Source: an uncultured Erythrobacter sp. (GTDB lineage Bacteria > Pseudomonadota > Alphaproteobacteria > Sphingomonadales > Sphingomonadaceae). Taken from it: DNA of 15,848 nt. The stretch's first letter is position 1. Each line of letters starts with the position of its first letter. The notes under the pieces were generated by a model, which had not been told where the DNA came from, did no database searches, and saw only the letters and a program-made list of their open reading frames with translations. Shown here in pieces: positions 7,834 through 15,348 of this stretch. The translations under genes were made by a program, and so were the position numbers. The DNA is taken from NCBI GenBank assembly GCA_947258465.1, contig CAMYIQ010000292.1:1-15848 (forward strand), read 5' to 3'.

Positions 7834-7859
7834 AAGGGCCCCGTTTCGGGGCCCTTTTT
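7834..7859 (+). terminator. strong rho-independent terminator
   Basis: A perfect GGGCCCC (7836-7842) / GGGGCCC (7848-7854) stem with loop GTTTC is followed directly by TTTTT (7855-7859). The stem extends by two A-T pairs (AA 7834-7835 with TT 7855-7856). It ends the small-peptide unit and any read-through from the EAL gene. The downstream transglutaminase gene must therefore have its own promoter. Confidence 0.95.
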
Positions 7860-7937
7860 CGGTTTCGCGGCAGTTCTCATGCCGTTTTCAAAGCATGGCG
7901 ACGAAACCTCCCTGCCCCTCCTTCGTTGACCGGCCAT

Positions 7938-8735
7938 ATGCCGATCTCCATCGAAACCCGTTTCGCCTTCCACCTCGCTGCACCGACGGATGTCCTGCTG
8001 CAGTTCGAGGCCGCTGCAATCCCCGAGCAGACTATCCTTTCGAGCGATACCGATCTGGCCCCGCACGAGCGGTATACGCGTGTATCGGCGCTGCACGACA
8101 TCGGCGAACGCATCTGGATCAGGGCGCAAGGCGAATGCACCGTCGCCTATCGCGCACATGTCGAAATCGAGCGCCAGGTTTCCGATCTGGAAGAGCTGTC
8201 TGCCCTGCCCGCCCATCGCCTGCCTGGCGAAGCGGTCGAATATCTCTTCGACAGTCGGTACTGCCCGGCGGATAATTTCCAGTCGTTCGTCGATGCGCAG
8301 TTCGGCGATACCGCGGGCGGTGCGCGCATTGCTCGGATCAGGGACTGGATCGCCGATAATTTCACTTATGTTCCCGGCGTATCGGATTCCGGAACCGGCG
8401 CCGCCCAGAGCTTCATCGCGCGGCAGGGCATCTGCCGCGATTACGCCCATGTCCTGATCGCCCTGGCACGTGCCAGTGCTATTCCCGCGCGCTACGTCGC
8501 TTGCTACGCGCCCGGGGTCGATCCGCCCGACTTTCATGCCATTGCCGAGGTCTTTCTTGCCGACCCGGCGACACCGGCTGGGGGGACGTGGCAACTGGTC
8601 GATCCGACCGGGATGGCCGATCCTTCCCAGACGGTGAAGATCGGCGTCGGACGCGATGCTGCGGATGTGAGCTTTCTCACCAGTTTCGGGCCAAGCGAAT
8701 TCCGCACGAGCTCGGTTTCGGTTTCGCAAGAATAG
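7938..8735 (+). CDS. transglutaminase-like (cysteine protease fold) protein
   Basis: A 265-residue protein of the transglutaminase-like superfamily, a papain-type fold whose bacterial members are mostly proteases or amide-bond enzymes. The catalytic triad is visible: Cys166 in GICRDYAHV, His200 in DFHAIAEVFL, Asp222 in QLVDPTG. The N-terminal half (about 1-125) is the beta-rich region usual in these proteins. There is no signal peptide, so a cytoplasmic location is likely. The start is uncertain: the frame opens at TTG 7926, but ATG 7938 is preferred; neither has a good ribosome site. It follows the terminator by 78 bases, and that gap contains an inverted repeat CATGC (7878-7882) / GCATG (7893-7897). 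The substrate is unknown and the link to the following sugar operon may be accidental. Confidence 0.88.
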   Translation: MPISIETRFAFHLAAPTDVLLQFEAAAIPEQTILSSDTDLAPHERYTRVSALHDIGERIWIRAQGECTVAYRAHVEIERQVSDLEELSALPAHRLPGEAVEYLFDSRYCPADNFQSFVDAQFGDTAGGARIARIRDWIADNFTYVPGVSDSGTGAAQSFIARQGICRDYAHVLIALARASAIPARYVACYAPGVDPPDFHAIAEVFLADPATPAGGTWQLVDPTGMADPSQTVKIGVGRDAADVSFLTSFGPSEFRTSSVSVSQE

Positions 8736-8800
8736 GAATGCAGCCGACTGGTCTGCTCGCTCCCGCGCTGGTACCCGGAGCCGCGAGGAGGAATGACACG

Positions 8801-8824
8801 ATGCTCGCGTGGGCCACTGCATGA
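8801..8824 (+). CDS. possible 7-residue leader peptide (MLAWATA) coupled to zwf
   Basis: GAGGAGG (8785-8791) is a strong ribosome site, but it lies 29 bases before the preferred zwf ATG at 8821. It is at ideal distance (nine bases) from ATG 8801, which opens MLAWATA and stops at TGA 8822-8824, overlapping the zwf start as ATGA. Ribosomes finishing this frame would be placed on the zwf start. The same frame extends back to ATG 8738 as a 28-codon version. An alternative reading is that zwf starts at the GTG at 8809, 17 bases after the ribosome site. The arrangement is seen; coupling is inferred. Confidence 0.35.
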   Translation: MLAWATA

Positions 8825-10263
8825 ATATAACCGCCGACCGCCTCTTGCTGTTCGGAGCCACCGGCGATCTGGCGCAACGCATGCTCTTGCCATCCTTGTG
8901 CGCGCTGGACGCCGATGGATTGCTGGAACCCGACCTCAGAGTGATCGGCACCGCGCGTTCGGAAATGACCACTGCGGACTATCGCGATTTCGCGCGTGCG
9001 GCGCTGGAGAAGTATCTTCCCGAAAACCGGCGCGGGGGCGTCGCGCAGTTTCTCGATCGGCTGAGCTACGTGCCCGTCGATGCGACCGTGCTCGATGGGT
9101 ATGATGCGCTGGCCGAGGAGGTGGGCGAATACGCAAAGGGTCTGGCGATCTTCCTGTCGACCGCACCCAGCCTGTTCGAGCCGACAATCGACGGCCTTGT
9201 CCATGCCGGGCTGACCGAGGGAAACGTCCGGATCGGGCTGGAAAAGCCGCTCGGCACCGATCTCGCCTCGAGCGAGGAAATCAATGACGCTGTAGCCAGA
9301 GCCTTCTCGGAAGACCGGATATTCCGGATCGACCATTATCTCGGCAAGGAAACGGTACAGAACCTCCTGGCGCTGCGTTTCGCAAACCTGTTGTTCGAGC
9401 CTGTCTGGAACGCGACCTATATCGACCACGTCCAGATCACGGTTGCCGAGACGGTCGGTCTGGAATCGCGCATTGCCTATTACGACGATAGCGGGGCGCT
9501 GCGCGACATGGTCCAGAACCACATGTTGCAACTGCTTGCGCTGGTCGCGATGGAACCGCCCACCAGCTTCGATTCCACCGCAGTGCGCGACGAGAAGGTA
9601 AAGGTGCTGCGCGCTCTGCGCCCTGTTGCCAGAGATGAGACGGTGACCGGCCAGTACCGCGCCGGGGCCGTGAACGGCGAGGCGGTTCCCGGCTATGACG
9701 AGGAACTGGGCAAGGACAGCGAGACCGAAACCTTCGTGGCGCTCAAGGCGCACGTCGACAATTGGCGCTGGAAGGGCGTGCCCTTCTATATGCGCACCGG
9801 CAAACGGCTGCCCGAACGCGTGACCGAAATCGTGATCCAGTTCCGCTGCATCCCACATTCGATCTTTGCCGACCGCGGGGCGACCACCCGGCCCAATCGC
9901 CTGGTCATCGGTATTCAGCCCGAAGAAAACGTCCAGCTATCGATGATGGCGAAGGTGCCCGGCCTCGACCGCGAGGGCATTCGCCTGCGGCAAATCCCGC
10001 TCGATATCGCCATGCCGGACGCCTTCTCCGGTACCGTGCGGCGCATCGCCTACGAACGGCTGTTGCTCGATCTGATCGGAGGCGATCAGACGCTGTTCGT
10101 CCGCCGCGACGAGGTCGAGGCGCAGTGGGAATGGATCGATGCCATCCGTGCGCTGTGGGAGGACGAAGACATCAAGCCCAAATATTATGGAGCAGGCAGT
10201 TGGGGACCAAGCGCGGCAATCGCTCTGGCCGAACGCGACGGGGTAAGCTGGCATGACGAATAA
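8821..10263 (+). CDS. zwf: glucose-6-phosphate 1-dehydrogenase Zwf
   Basis: Oxidises glucose-6-phosphate to 6-phosphogluconolactone with NAD(P)+; entry step of the Entner-Doudoroff and oxidative pentose-phosphate routes. The 480-residue protein has the N-terminal Rossmann loop LFGATGDLAQRMLLP (about 10-24). Its substrate-binding signature RIDHYLGKE contains Asp171, His172 and Lys176, and QNHML carries the catalytic His. The ATG at 8821 gives the usual short lead into DRLLLFGATGD; the frame could also open at GTG 8809. First gene of an overlapping operon: edd begins 11 bases before the zwf stop. Ribosome loading may depend on the small upstream frame described separately. Confidence 0.96.
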   Translation: MNITADRLLLFGATGDLAQRMLLPSLCALDADGLLEPDLRVIGTARSEMTTADYRDFARAALEKYLPENRRGGVAQFLDRLSYVPVDATVLDGYDALAEEVGEYAKGLAIFLSTAPSLFEPTIDGLVHAGLTEGNVRIGLEKPLGTDLASSEEINDAVARAFSEDRIFRIDHYLGKETVQNLLALRFANLLFEPVWNATYIDHVQITVAETVGLESRIAYYDDSGALRDMVQNHMLQLLALVAMEPPTSFDSTAVRDEKVKVLRALRPVARDETVTGQYRAGAVNGEAVPGYDEELGKDSETETFVALKAHVDNWRWKGVPFYMRTGKRLPERVTEIVIQFRCIPHSIFADRGATTRPNRLVIGIQPEENVQLSMMAKVPGLDREGIRLRQIPLDIAMPDAFSGTVRRIAYERLLLDLIGGDQTLFVRRDEVEAQWEWIDAIRALWEDEDIKPKYYGAGSWGPSAAIALAERDGVSWHDE

Positions 10264-12070
10264 ACCGCTGAACGACACCATTCACCGCGTTACCCGGCGG
10301 GTTATCGAAAACTCGCGCGAAAGCCGCGCGAATTATCTCGGCCTGATGGACCGCGAAAGCGACCGCCAGATTACTCGCGGCACGCTTTCCTGTTCGAACC
10401 TGGCCCATGCCTTTGCCGGGGCGGAGGAAGACCAGGCGGCGATCATGGCCGCCAAGGGTCCGAACCTGGGCGTGGTCACCGCCTATAACGACATGCTTTC
10501 GGCTCATCAGCCCTATCACCGCTATCCCGAACTTATGAAGATCTGGGCGCGCGAGGTCGGGGCGACCGTCCAGGTAGCCGGCGGGACACCGGCAATGTGC
10601 GACGGTGTGACGCAGGGCGAAGCGGGCATGGAGCTTTCGCTGTTCAGCCGCGACACGATCGCGCTTTCGACCGTCGTGGCGCTGAGCCATGCCATGTATG
10701 ACGGTATCGCCTTGCTCGGTATTTGCGACAAGATCGTACCCGGCCTGCTGATGGGCGCGCTGCGCTTCGGGCACTTGCCGGCGATCTTCGTGCCCTCCGG
10801 CCCCATGGGCACCGGCATCTCGAACAAGGAAAAGCAGCGTACCCGCCAGCTCTATGCCGAGGGCAAGGTCGGACGCGAGGAATTGCTCGCCAGCGAGATG
10901 GGCAGCTATCATTCACCCGGCACCTGCACCTTTTACGGCACGGCCAATTCGAACCAGATGATGATGGAGATGATGGGCCTCCACGTTCCCGGCGCGGCTT
11001 TCATCCATCCGGGCGCTAAACTCCGGCAGGAACTGAGCCGCGCGGCCACGCACCGTCTGGCCGCCATCGGCAAGCGAGGCGAGGATTTCCGCCCGCTTTC
11101 GCGTGTCGTCGACGAGAAAGCGATCGTGAACGCCGCTATCGGCCTTCTCGCCACGGGCGGATCGACCAATCATGCAATCCACATCCCCGCCATGGCAAGG
11201 GCGGCAGGCATCAGGTTCGACTGGACCGATCTGTCGGAACTCTCGAGCGCCGTCCCGTTGGTCGCACGGGTTTATCCCAACGGATCGGGCGATGTGAACC
11301 ATTTCCACGAAGCGGGCGGCATGGGCTACGTCGTCGGCACGCTGCTCGAAGAAGGTCTCGCCCACCCCGATATCCCGACGATCTGGGAAGGCGGGCTCGA
11401 GGCCTATAGCCGGGAACCGGGCATGGATGGCGATTCGCTCACCTGGCGCGATCCCGGCCCTTCGGGCGACACCGCAATGCTGCGGCCCGCCTCCGACCCG
11501 TTCCAGCCCGATGGCGGCATGCGTCTCGTCGAAGGCAATCTGGGCCGCGCCTGCTTCAAATCCTCCGCCGTCGAGCGCGAGCGCTGGACCGTGGAGGCCC
11601 CGTGCCGCGTATTCGAGACCCAGCGCGATGTGAACGAGGCATTCAAAAGGGGCGAACTCGACCGCGACGTCGTGGTCGTCGTCCGTTTCCAGGGCCCGCG
11701 CGCCAATGGCATGCCCGAGCTTCACAAATTGACGCCGGCACTCGGCGTGCTGCAGGACCGCGGCTACCAGGTGGCATTGGTCACCGATGGGCGCATGTCG
11801 GGCGCATCCGGCAAGGTTCCCGCGGCGATCCATTGCACCCCGGAAGCGTTGGGGGGCGGCCCGCTGTCCAGACTGCAAGATGGCGATCCTATACGCGTAT
11901 GCGCCGCCACGGGTGAGCTTTCGACAACGGCCGATCTCGGCAATCGCAAGGCCGCTACGGAACCCGAAACAGAAACCGGCATGGGGCGCGAATTCTTTGC
12001 GATGTTCCGCAGCAATGCCGATGGCGCAGAACAGGGGGCGTCATCGATGTTGGCAACGGCAGGGCTGTGA
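10253..12070 (+). CDS. edd: phosphogluconate dehydratase Edd
   Basis: Dehydrates 6-phosphogluconate to 2-keto-3-deoxy-6-phosphogluconate, the committed Entner-Doudoroff step. It belongs to the IlvD/Edd family of Fe-S dehydratases. The 605-residue length is normal. Conserved cysteines suited to holding the cluster are visible: Cys116 (TPAMCDGVTQGE), Cys158 (LLGICDKIVPG) and Cys225 (PGTCTFYGTANSNQ). Further family blocks are GGSTNHAIHIPA and VTDGRMSGASGKVPAAIH. The ATG lies inside the end of zwf (11-base overlap), and the stop overlaps or abuts glk, so the operon is read as one message. Confidence 0.97.
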   Translation: MTNKPLNDTIHRVTRRVIENSRESRANYLGLMDRESDRQITRGTLSCSNLAHAFAGAEEDQAAIMAAKGPNLGVVTAYNDMLSAHQPYHRYPELMKIWAREVGATVQVAGGTPAMCDGVTQGEAGMELSLFSRDTIALSTVVALSHAMYDGIALLGICDKIVPGLLMGALRFGHLPAIFVPSGPMGTGISNKEKQRTRQLYAEGKVGREELLASEMGSYHSPGTCTFYGTANSNQMMMEMMGLHVPGAAFIHPGAKLRQELSRAATHRLAAIGKRGEDFRPLSRVVDEKAIVNAAIGLLATGGSTNHAIHIPAMARAAGIRFDWTDLSELSSAVPLVARVYPNGSGDVNHFHEAGGMGYVVGTLLEEGLAHPDIPTIWEGGLEAYSREPGMDGDSLTWRDPGPSGDTAMLRPASDPFQPDGGMRLVEGNLGRACFKSSAVERERWTVEAPCRVFETQRDVNEAFKRGELDRDVVVVVRFQGPRANGMPELHKLTPALGVLQDRGYQVALVTDGRMSGASGKVPAAIHCTPEALGGGPLSRLQDGDPIRVCAATGELSTTADLGNRKAATEPETETGMGREFFAMFRSNADGAEQGASSMLATAGL

Positions 12071-12072
12071 GC

Positions 12073-13044
12073 ATGGACCTCGTCAGCATCGATCTGGGCG
12101 GCACACATGCCCGGTTCGCGATCGCTACCGTGGCCCGCAATGGCGCCATCACGCTTGGCGAACCCGTCACTCTGCACACCGAAGACCATGCCAGCTTTCA
12201 GAGCGCCTGGGAGAGTTTCCGCGAACGCAGGGGCGGCAGCCTTCCGCCACGCGTAGCGATTGCCATCGCGGGGCCTGTCGGCGGCGATGTCATCCGTTTT
12301 ACGAACAATCCGTGGATTATCCGCCCGGCGCTGATGCGGGAAAAGCTCGGCGTCGAAGCGTATTGCCTGGTCAACGATTTCGAAGCGGTCGCGCACGCCG
12401 TCGCGCGGGTGGGCGAGGACCAGTTCATCCACCTTAGCGGCCCGGACAAGCCGCTTGCCCCCACCGGTCGCCTCAGCGTGCTCGGCCCCGGAACGGGCCT
12501 GGGCGTCGCGCATCTTTATCGCGAGCCCGACGGGACTTACCGCGTCTCCGCTACCGAGGGCGGACATATCGACTTCGCCCCGCTCGACCAGATCGACGAT
12601 GCGATCCTTGCCCGGCTGCGTAAACGACATATGCGCGTATCGGTCGAACGGGTCGTGGCAGGCCCGGCCATCTCGGACATCTATCAGACGCTTGCCGCAA
12701 TCGAGGGCAAGCCGGTCGCGGAGGAAGACGATGTCGCCATCTGGACCCGGGGACAGGACGGCAGCGACAGTCTTGCCGCCGCGGCGGTAGACCGGTTCTG
12801 CATGTCGCTGGGGAGTGTCGCCGGGGACATCGCATTGGCACAGGGCGGTTTCGGCGGCGTCGTGATCGCCGGGGGGCTGGGTTACCGCATTCGGGAATCG
12901 CTTTCCAAATCGGGTTTCGCGGCCAGGTTCAAAGCCAAGGGACGTTTCCAGGAATTGATGGCCTCGATCCCCGTGAAGCTGATCACCCACCCGCAGCCGG
13001 GCCTGTTCGGCGCCGCCGCGGCCTTCGTAAGAGAGCATCGATGA
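12073..13044 (+). CDS. glk: glucokinase Glk
   Basis: Phosphorylates glucose with ATP to glucose-6-phosphate, feeding Zwf two genes upstream. The 323-residue protein has the proteobacterial glucokinase (ASKHA fold) motifs: phosphate loop DLGGTHARF (7-15), catalytic Asp102 in LVNDFEAVAHAV, the second phosphate loop LGPGTGLGVA (about 138-147), and ATEGGHIDFAP. Start: ATG 12073 has GGCAGGG eight bases upstream and is preferred; GTG 12067, overlapping the edd stop as GTGA, would add two residues. Its stop overlaps eda by four bases (ATGA). Confidence 0.95.
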   Translation: MDLVSIDLGGTHARFAIATVARNGAITLGEPVTLHTEDHASFQSAWESFRERRGGSLPPRVAIAIAGPVGGDVIRFTNNPWIIRPALMREKLGVEAYCLVNDFEAVAHAVARVGEDQFIHLSGPDKPLAPTGRLSVLGPGTGLGVAHLYREPDGTYRVSATEGGHIDFAPLDQIDDAILARLRKRHMRVSVERVVAGPAISDIYQTLAAIEGKPVAEEDDVAIWTRGQDGSDSLAAAAVDRFCMSLGSVAGDIALAQGGFGGVVIAGGLGYRIRESLSKSGFAARFKAKGRFQELMASIPVKLITHPQPGLFGAAAAFVREHR

Positions 13045-13652
13045 CCATCGCCGATATCATGCAGACCGCGCCGGTTATCCCGGTGATCGTGGTGGACGAA
13101 GTGGATCACGCCCAGCCACTCGCCCGTGCGTTGGTGGCCGGCGGCCTGCCGGTGCTCGAAGTCACCCTGCGTACCCCGGTCGCCCTCGATGCGATCCGCG
13201 CCATGAGCGAAGTCGACGGCGCGATAGTCGGTGCCGGTACGGTGACCAACCAGCGCGAGCTGGCCGATGCGATCGAGGCGGGAAGCCGGTTCATCGTTTC
13301 GCCGGGCCTGACCGAACCGCTTGGCAAGGCGGCCATTCGCGAAGGTATTCCGTTTCTGCCCGGCATCGCGAATGCAGGCGATATCATGCGCGGGCTCGAT
13401 CTTGGGCTGACCTATTTCAAGTTCTTTCCGGCAATGGCCGCTGGCGGCCTGCCCGCCTTGAAAGCTCTTGCGGCGCCCTTCGGCCAGTGTCGCTTCTGCC
13501 CTACCGGCGGCATCTCGCTCGCCAATGCGGGTGACTGGCTGGCGTTCGATCCGGTCTTGTGCGTCGGGGGTAGCTGGGTCGCCCCTCGCGGTCCGGTGAA
13601 CGAGAAGAACATCGAAGCGCTGGCGCGGGAAGCTGCCGCTCTGGCCGGCTAG
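13041..13652 (+). CDS. eda: KDPG aldolase Eda
   Basis: Cleaves 2-keto-3-deoxy-6-phosphogluconate to pyruvate and glyceraldehyde-3-phosphate, the last Entner-Doudoroff reaction; trimeric class I aldolase. The 203-residue protein shows the active-site Glu40 (VLEVTLRTP), the GTVTN block, the Schiff-base Lys127 in YFKFFPA, and the phosphate-binding PTGGISLAN. The start ATG overlaps the glk stop by four bases, which fixes it and suggests coupling. It is the last clear gene of the operon. No intrinsic terminator is visible in the 84 bases that follow, only short repeats such as CGAAC/GTTCG without a T run. Confidence 0.97.
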   Translation: MTIADIMQTAPVIPVIVVDEVDHAQPLARALVAGGLPVLEVTLRTPVALDAIRAMSEVDGAIVGAGTVTNQRELADAIEAGSRFIVSPGLTEPLGKAAIREGIPFLPGIANAGDIMRGLDLGLTYFKFFPAMAAGGLPALKALAAPFGQCRFCPTGGISLANAGDWLAFDPVLCVGGSWVAPRGPVNEKNIEALAREAAALAG

Positions 13653-13736
13653 CTCCCGTCGTCCGAACAGTGCCGGTTCGAGACGGTTTCCAAGGTGAAA
13701 CTGGAAAATTCACCATTGCAGACGCATATTGGCCGC

Positions 13737-14393
13737 ATGGACGTGATTCTGAAATGGATTGGTGGCGGAACCGTGGCAGCGGCACTGGTGCTTGCAGGCA
13801 TCGCCATCGGTGGCCGCGCAACGGCGGAAAACGACATGTCCGAGCCCGCCATCGAAACGCCGACGCCCGTGTCGCAATCGGTTTTCGCCCACGGCGCGAT
13901 CGCCGCGAAGGCCGCAGCCGATGCCAAGCTGCTCTACACCGTCCGCCGCGTCCTCCCGATCGACGGGCCGATTAAGTATGGCGAATGGCACTGGGACGAC
14001 AAAGGCGTTCCGGATGGCCCCTTGCTGGTCACGGTCGATTTGCAGGCCCGCGTGATCTCCGTATTCCGCGGCGGATACGAGATCGGCGCCGCGGCCGTCA
14101 TGCTGGGCACCGATCAACACCCGACCCCGACCGGCGTCTTCCCGATCCTGTGGAAGCAGAGGCACAATGTGTCGGAGAAATACGGCAATGCGCCAATGCC
14201 CTGGAGCATGTTCCTGACCAATGACGGCATTGCGATCCATGGCGGGAGCGAGGTCGAAAACGGCTATGCCAGCCACGGCTGTATCGGGGTTCCCGACGAT
14301 ATTGCCAAACGCCTGTTCGCCATCGCCAAAGAGGGCGACCGTGTCGTGATTACCGACGGCAAGCGGATGGGCATGGGCGACAGCATCATCTGA
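13737..14393 (+). CDS. L,D-transpeptidase (YkuD family)
   Basis: Predicted envelope enzyme that forms 3-3 cross-links in peptidoglycan or attaches proteins to it. The 218-residue protein begins with a signal anchor or signal peptide (hydrophobic segment about 8-26, IGGGTVAAALVLAGIAIGG) and then the YkuD domain. Its active site is His168 (IAIHGGSE) plus His180-Gly-Cys182 in ASHGCIGVP. The usual motif is SHGC[IV]R; here Gly replaces the Arg. GTG 13695 is an in-frame alternative start adding 14 residues, but ATG 13737 sits properly before the hydrophobic segment. Its stop lies inside the tail of convergent tilS (eight-base overlap). It may be partly served by read-through from eda. Confidence 0.9.
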   Translation: MDVILKWIGGGTVAAALVLAGIAIGGRATAENDMSEPAIETPTPVSQSVFAHGAIAAKAAADAKLLYTVRRVLPIDGPIKYGEWHWDDKGVPDGPLLVTVDLQARVISVFRGGYEIGAAAVMLGTDQHPTPTGVFPILWKQRHNVSEKYGNAPMPWSMFLTNDGIAIHGGSEVENGYASHGCIGVPDDIAKRLFAIAKEGDRVVITDGKRMGMGDSII

Positions 14394-15348
14394 TCGCGCA
14401 CCCCGATCGGCGCGGCGGCTCGGGCGAGCAGGCGTACACATCCTGCTGTTTCTCGATCAATACACCGGCAATATTGCCGCGTTTGTCGAGCGTTTTGAGG
14501 AAGCCGGCGACTTCCCCACGCGACACGGTCTGTCCGAAGCCCGAAATGGCGCGCGTCACGAGGCGGGACGACATATCGATCGAATCCGCGATCGGCACGG
14601 CAATATGTCCGTCGGTCACGGTGACTTCGCTATCCCACACCTGATCCGCAATCGATGCAAGGGCGCTTTCCGCCTCTTCGAGATGGGCAGCGGACCGTGC
14701 GAGGGCGAGCGGGTCGATCCAGTCCGCCTTTTCCAGTTCGCGCCGTACCCTTACCCGCTCGAAGCTCTCGTCGCGGTTGCTGGGATCGTCGGCGAAAGGG
14801 GTACCCGTCCCGCGAAGGATGGCGCGCAGTTCCTTCCTGCGGAACCGCAACAAAGGGCGGACCACAGGAACGGGACATCCCTCGATCATCGTCGACGAGC
14901 GAATTCCTGCCAGTCCTGCCAGCCCGCTGCCTCTGTTGAGCCGCATCAGCAGCGTTTCGGCCTGGTCGTCGGCATGATGCGCAGTGGCAATGGCCGCCAA
15001 GTGCCGATCGCGCGCCCACTCGCCAAGCGCGGCATAGCGGGCGGACCGCGCGCGGTCCTGCAGGTTCCCCTCGGCCACGGTGACCTGGAGGATACGGCAA
15101 GCGACGCCTCGTTCCTCGCATACGCGCGCCACGAGCGCGCATTCCTCACCGGCTTCGGGCCGCAGGCCGTGATCGACCGTTGCAACCTCGATCATATGAT
15201 CGAACAGGGCGTGGGCGAGAACCAGCAGCGCCATACTGTCCGCCCCGCCCGATACCGCCAGCCCGAGCTTGCCATCGGGCCTATATGCGCGAAAACCGGC
15301 TTCGAACCGCGCGAGAACAGCTTCGTCTAACCGCTCGTCAATCGCAAT
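14386..15348 (-). CDS. tilS: tRNA(Ile)-lysidine synthase TilS (non-canonical start)
   Basis: Attaches lysine to C34 of the CAU-anticodon tRNA(Ile) using ATP, so that AUA is read as Ile; essential. The N-type PP-loop ATPase motif AVSGGADSMALL and the block TAHHADDQAETLLMRL are clear. The first ATG on this strand (15234) falls inside the PP-loop and would remove SGGADS, so it cannot be the true start. Upstream, the frame stays open to a TGA at 15349-15351 and encodes a typical TilS N-terminus (ERLDEAVLARFEAGF), yet has no ATG, GTG or TTG. Two ATT codons (15348 and 15342) are the best candidates. ATT 15348 gives 320 aa and overlaps the end of cpoB, with AAGGTG just upstream. A sequencing error is the alternative. 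The gene itself is certain; the start is not. Confidence 0.92.
   Translation of the reverse strand: MAIDERLDEAVLARFEAGFRAYRPDGKLGLAVSGGADSMALLVLAHALFDHMIEVATVDHGLRPEAGEECALVARVCEERGVACRILQVTVAEGNLQDRARSARYAALGEWARDRHLAAIATAHHADDQAETLLMRLNRGSGLAGLAGIRSSTMIEGCPVPVVRPLLRFRRKELRAILRGTGTPFADDPSNRDESFERVRVRRELEKADWIDPLALARSAAHLEEAESALASIADQVWDSEVTVTDGHIAVPIADSIDMSSRLVTRAISGFGQTVSRGEVAGFLKTLDKRGNIAGVLIEKQQDVYACSPEPPRRSGCAIR

Noticed and set aside
7772..7859. trp-type attenuator: Trp codons in a leader followed by a terminator
   Set aside because: The next gene is a transglutaminase-like protein, not Trp biosynthesis, and I find no alternative antiterminator pairing; the terminator appears simply to end the unit.
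7716..8972. Long minus-strand open frame (418 codons) opposite the transglutaminase gene
   Set aside because: It runs across the strong terminator, the small ORF and the start of zwf, and has no recognisable domain; it is an antisense frame held open by high G+C. The same applies to minus-strand frames at 3931-5106, 8677-9858, 10913-11878 and 11764-13038.
14605..15330. Plus-strand 241-codon frame opposite tilS
   Set aside because: It is antisense to a clearly conserved gene and shows no family resemblance.
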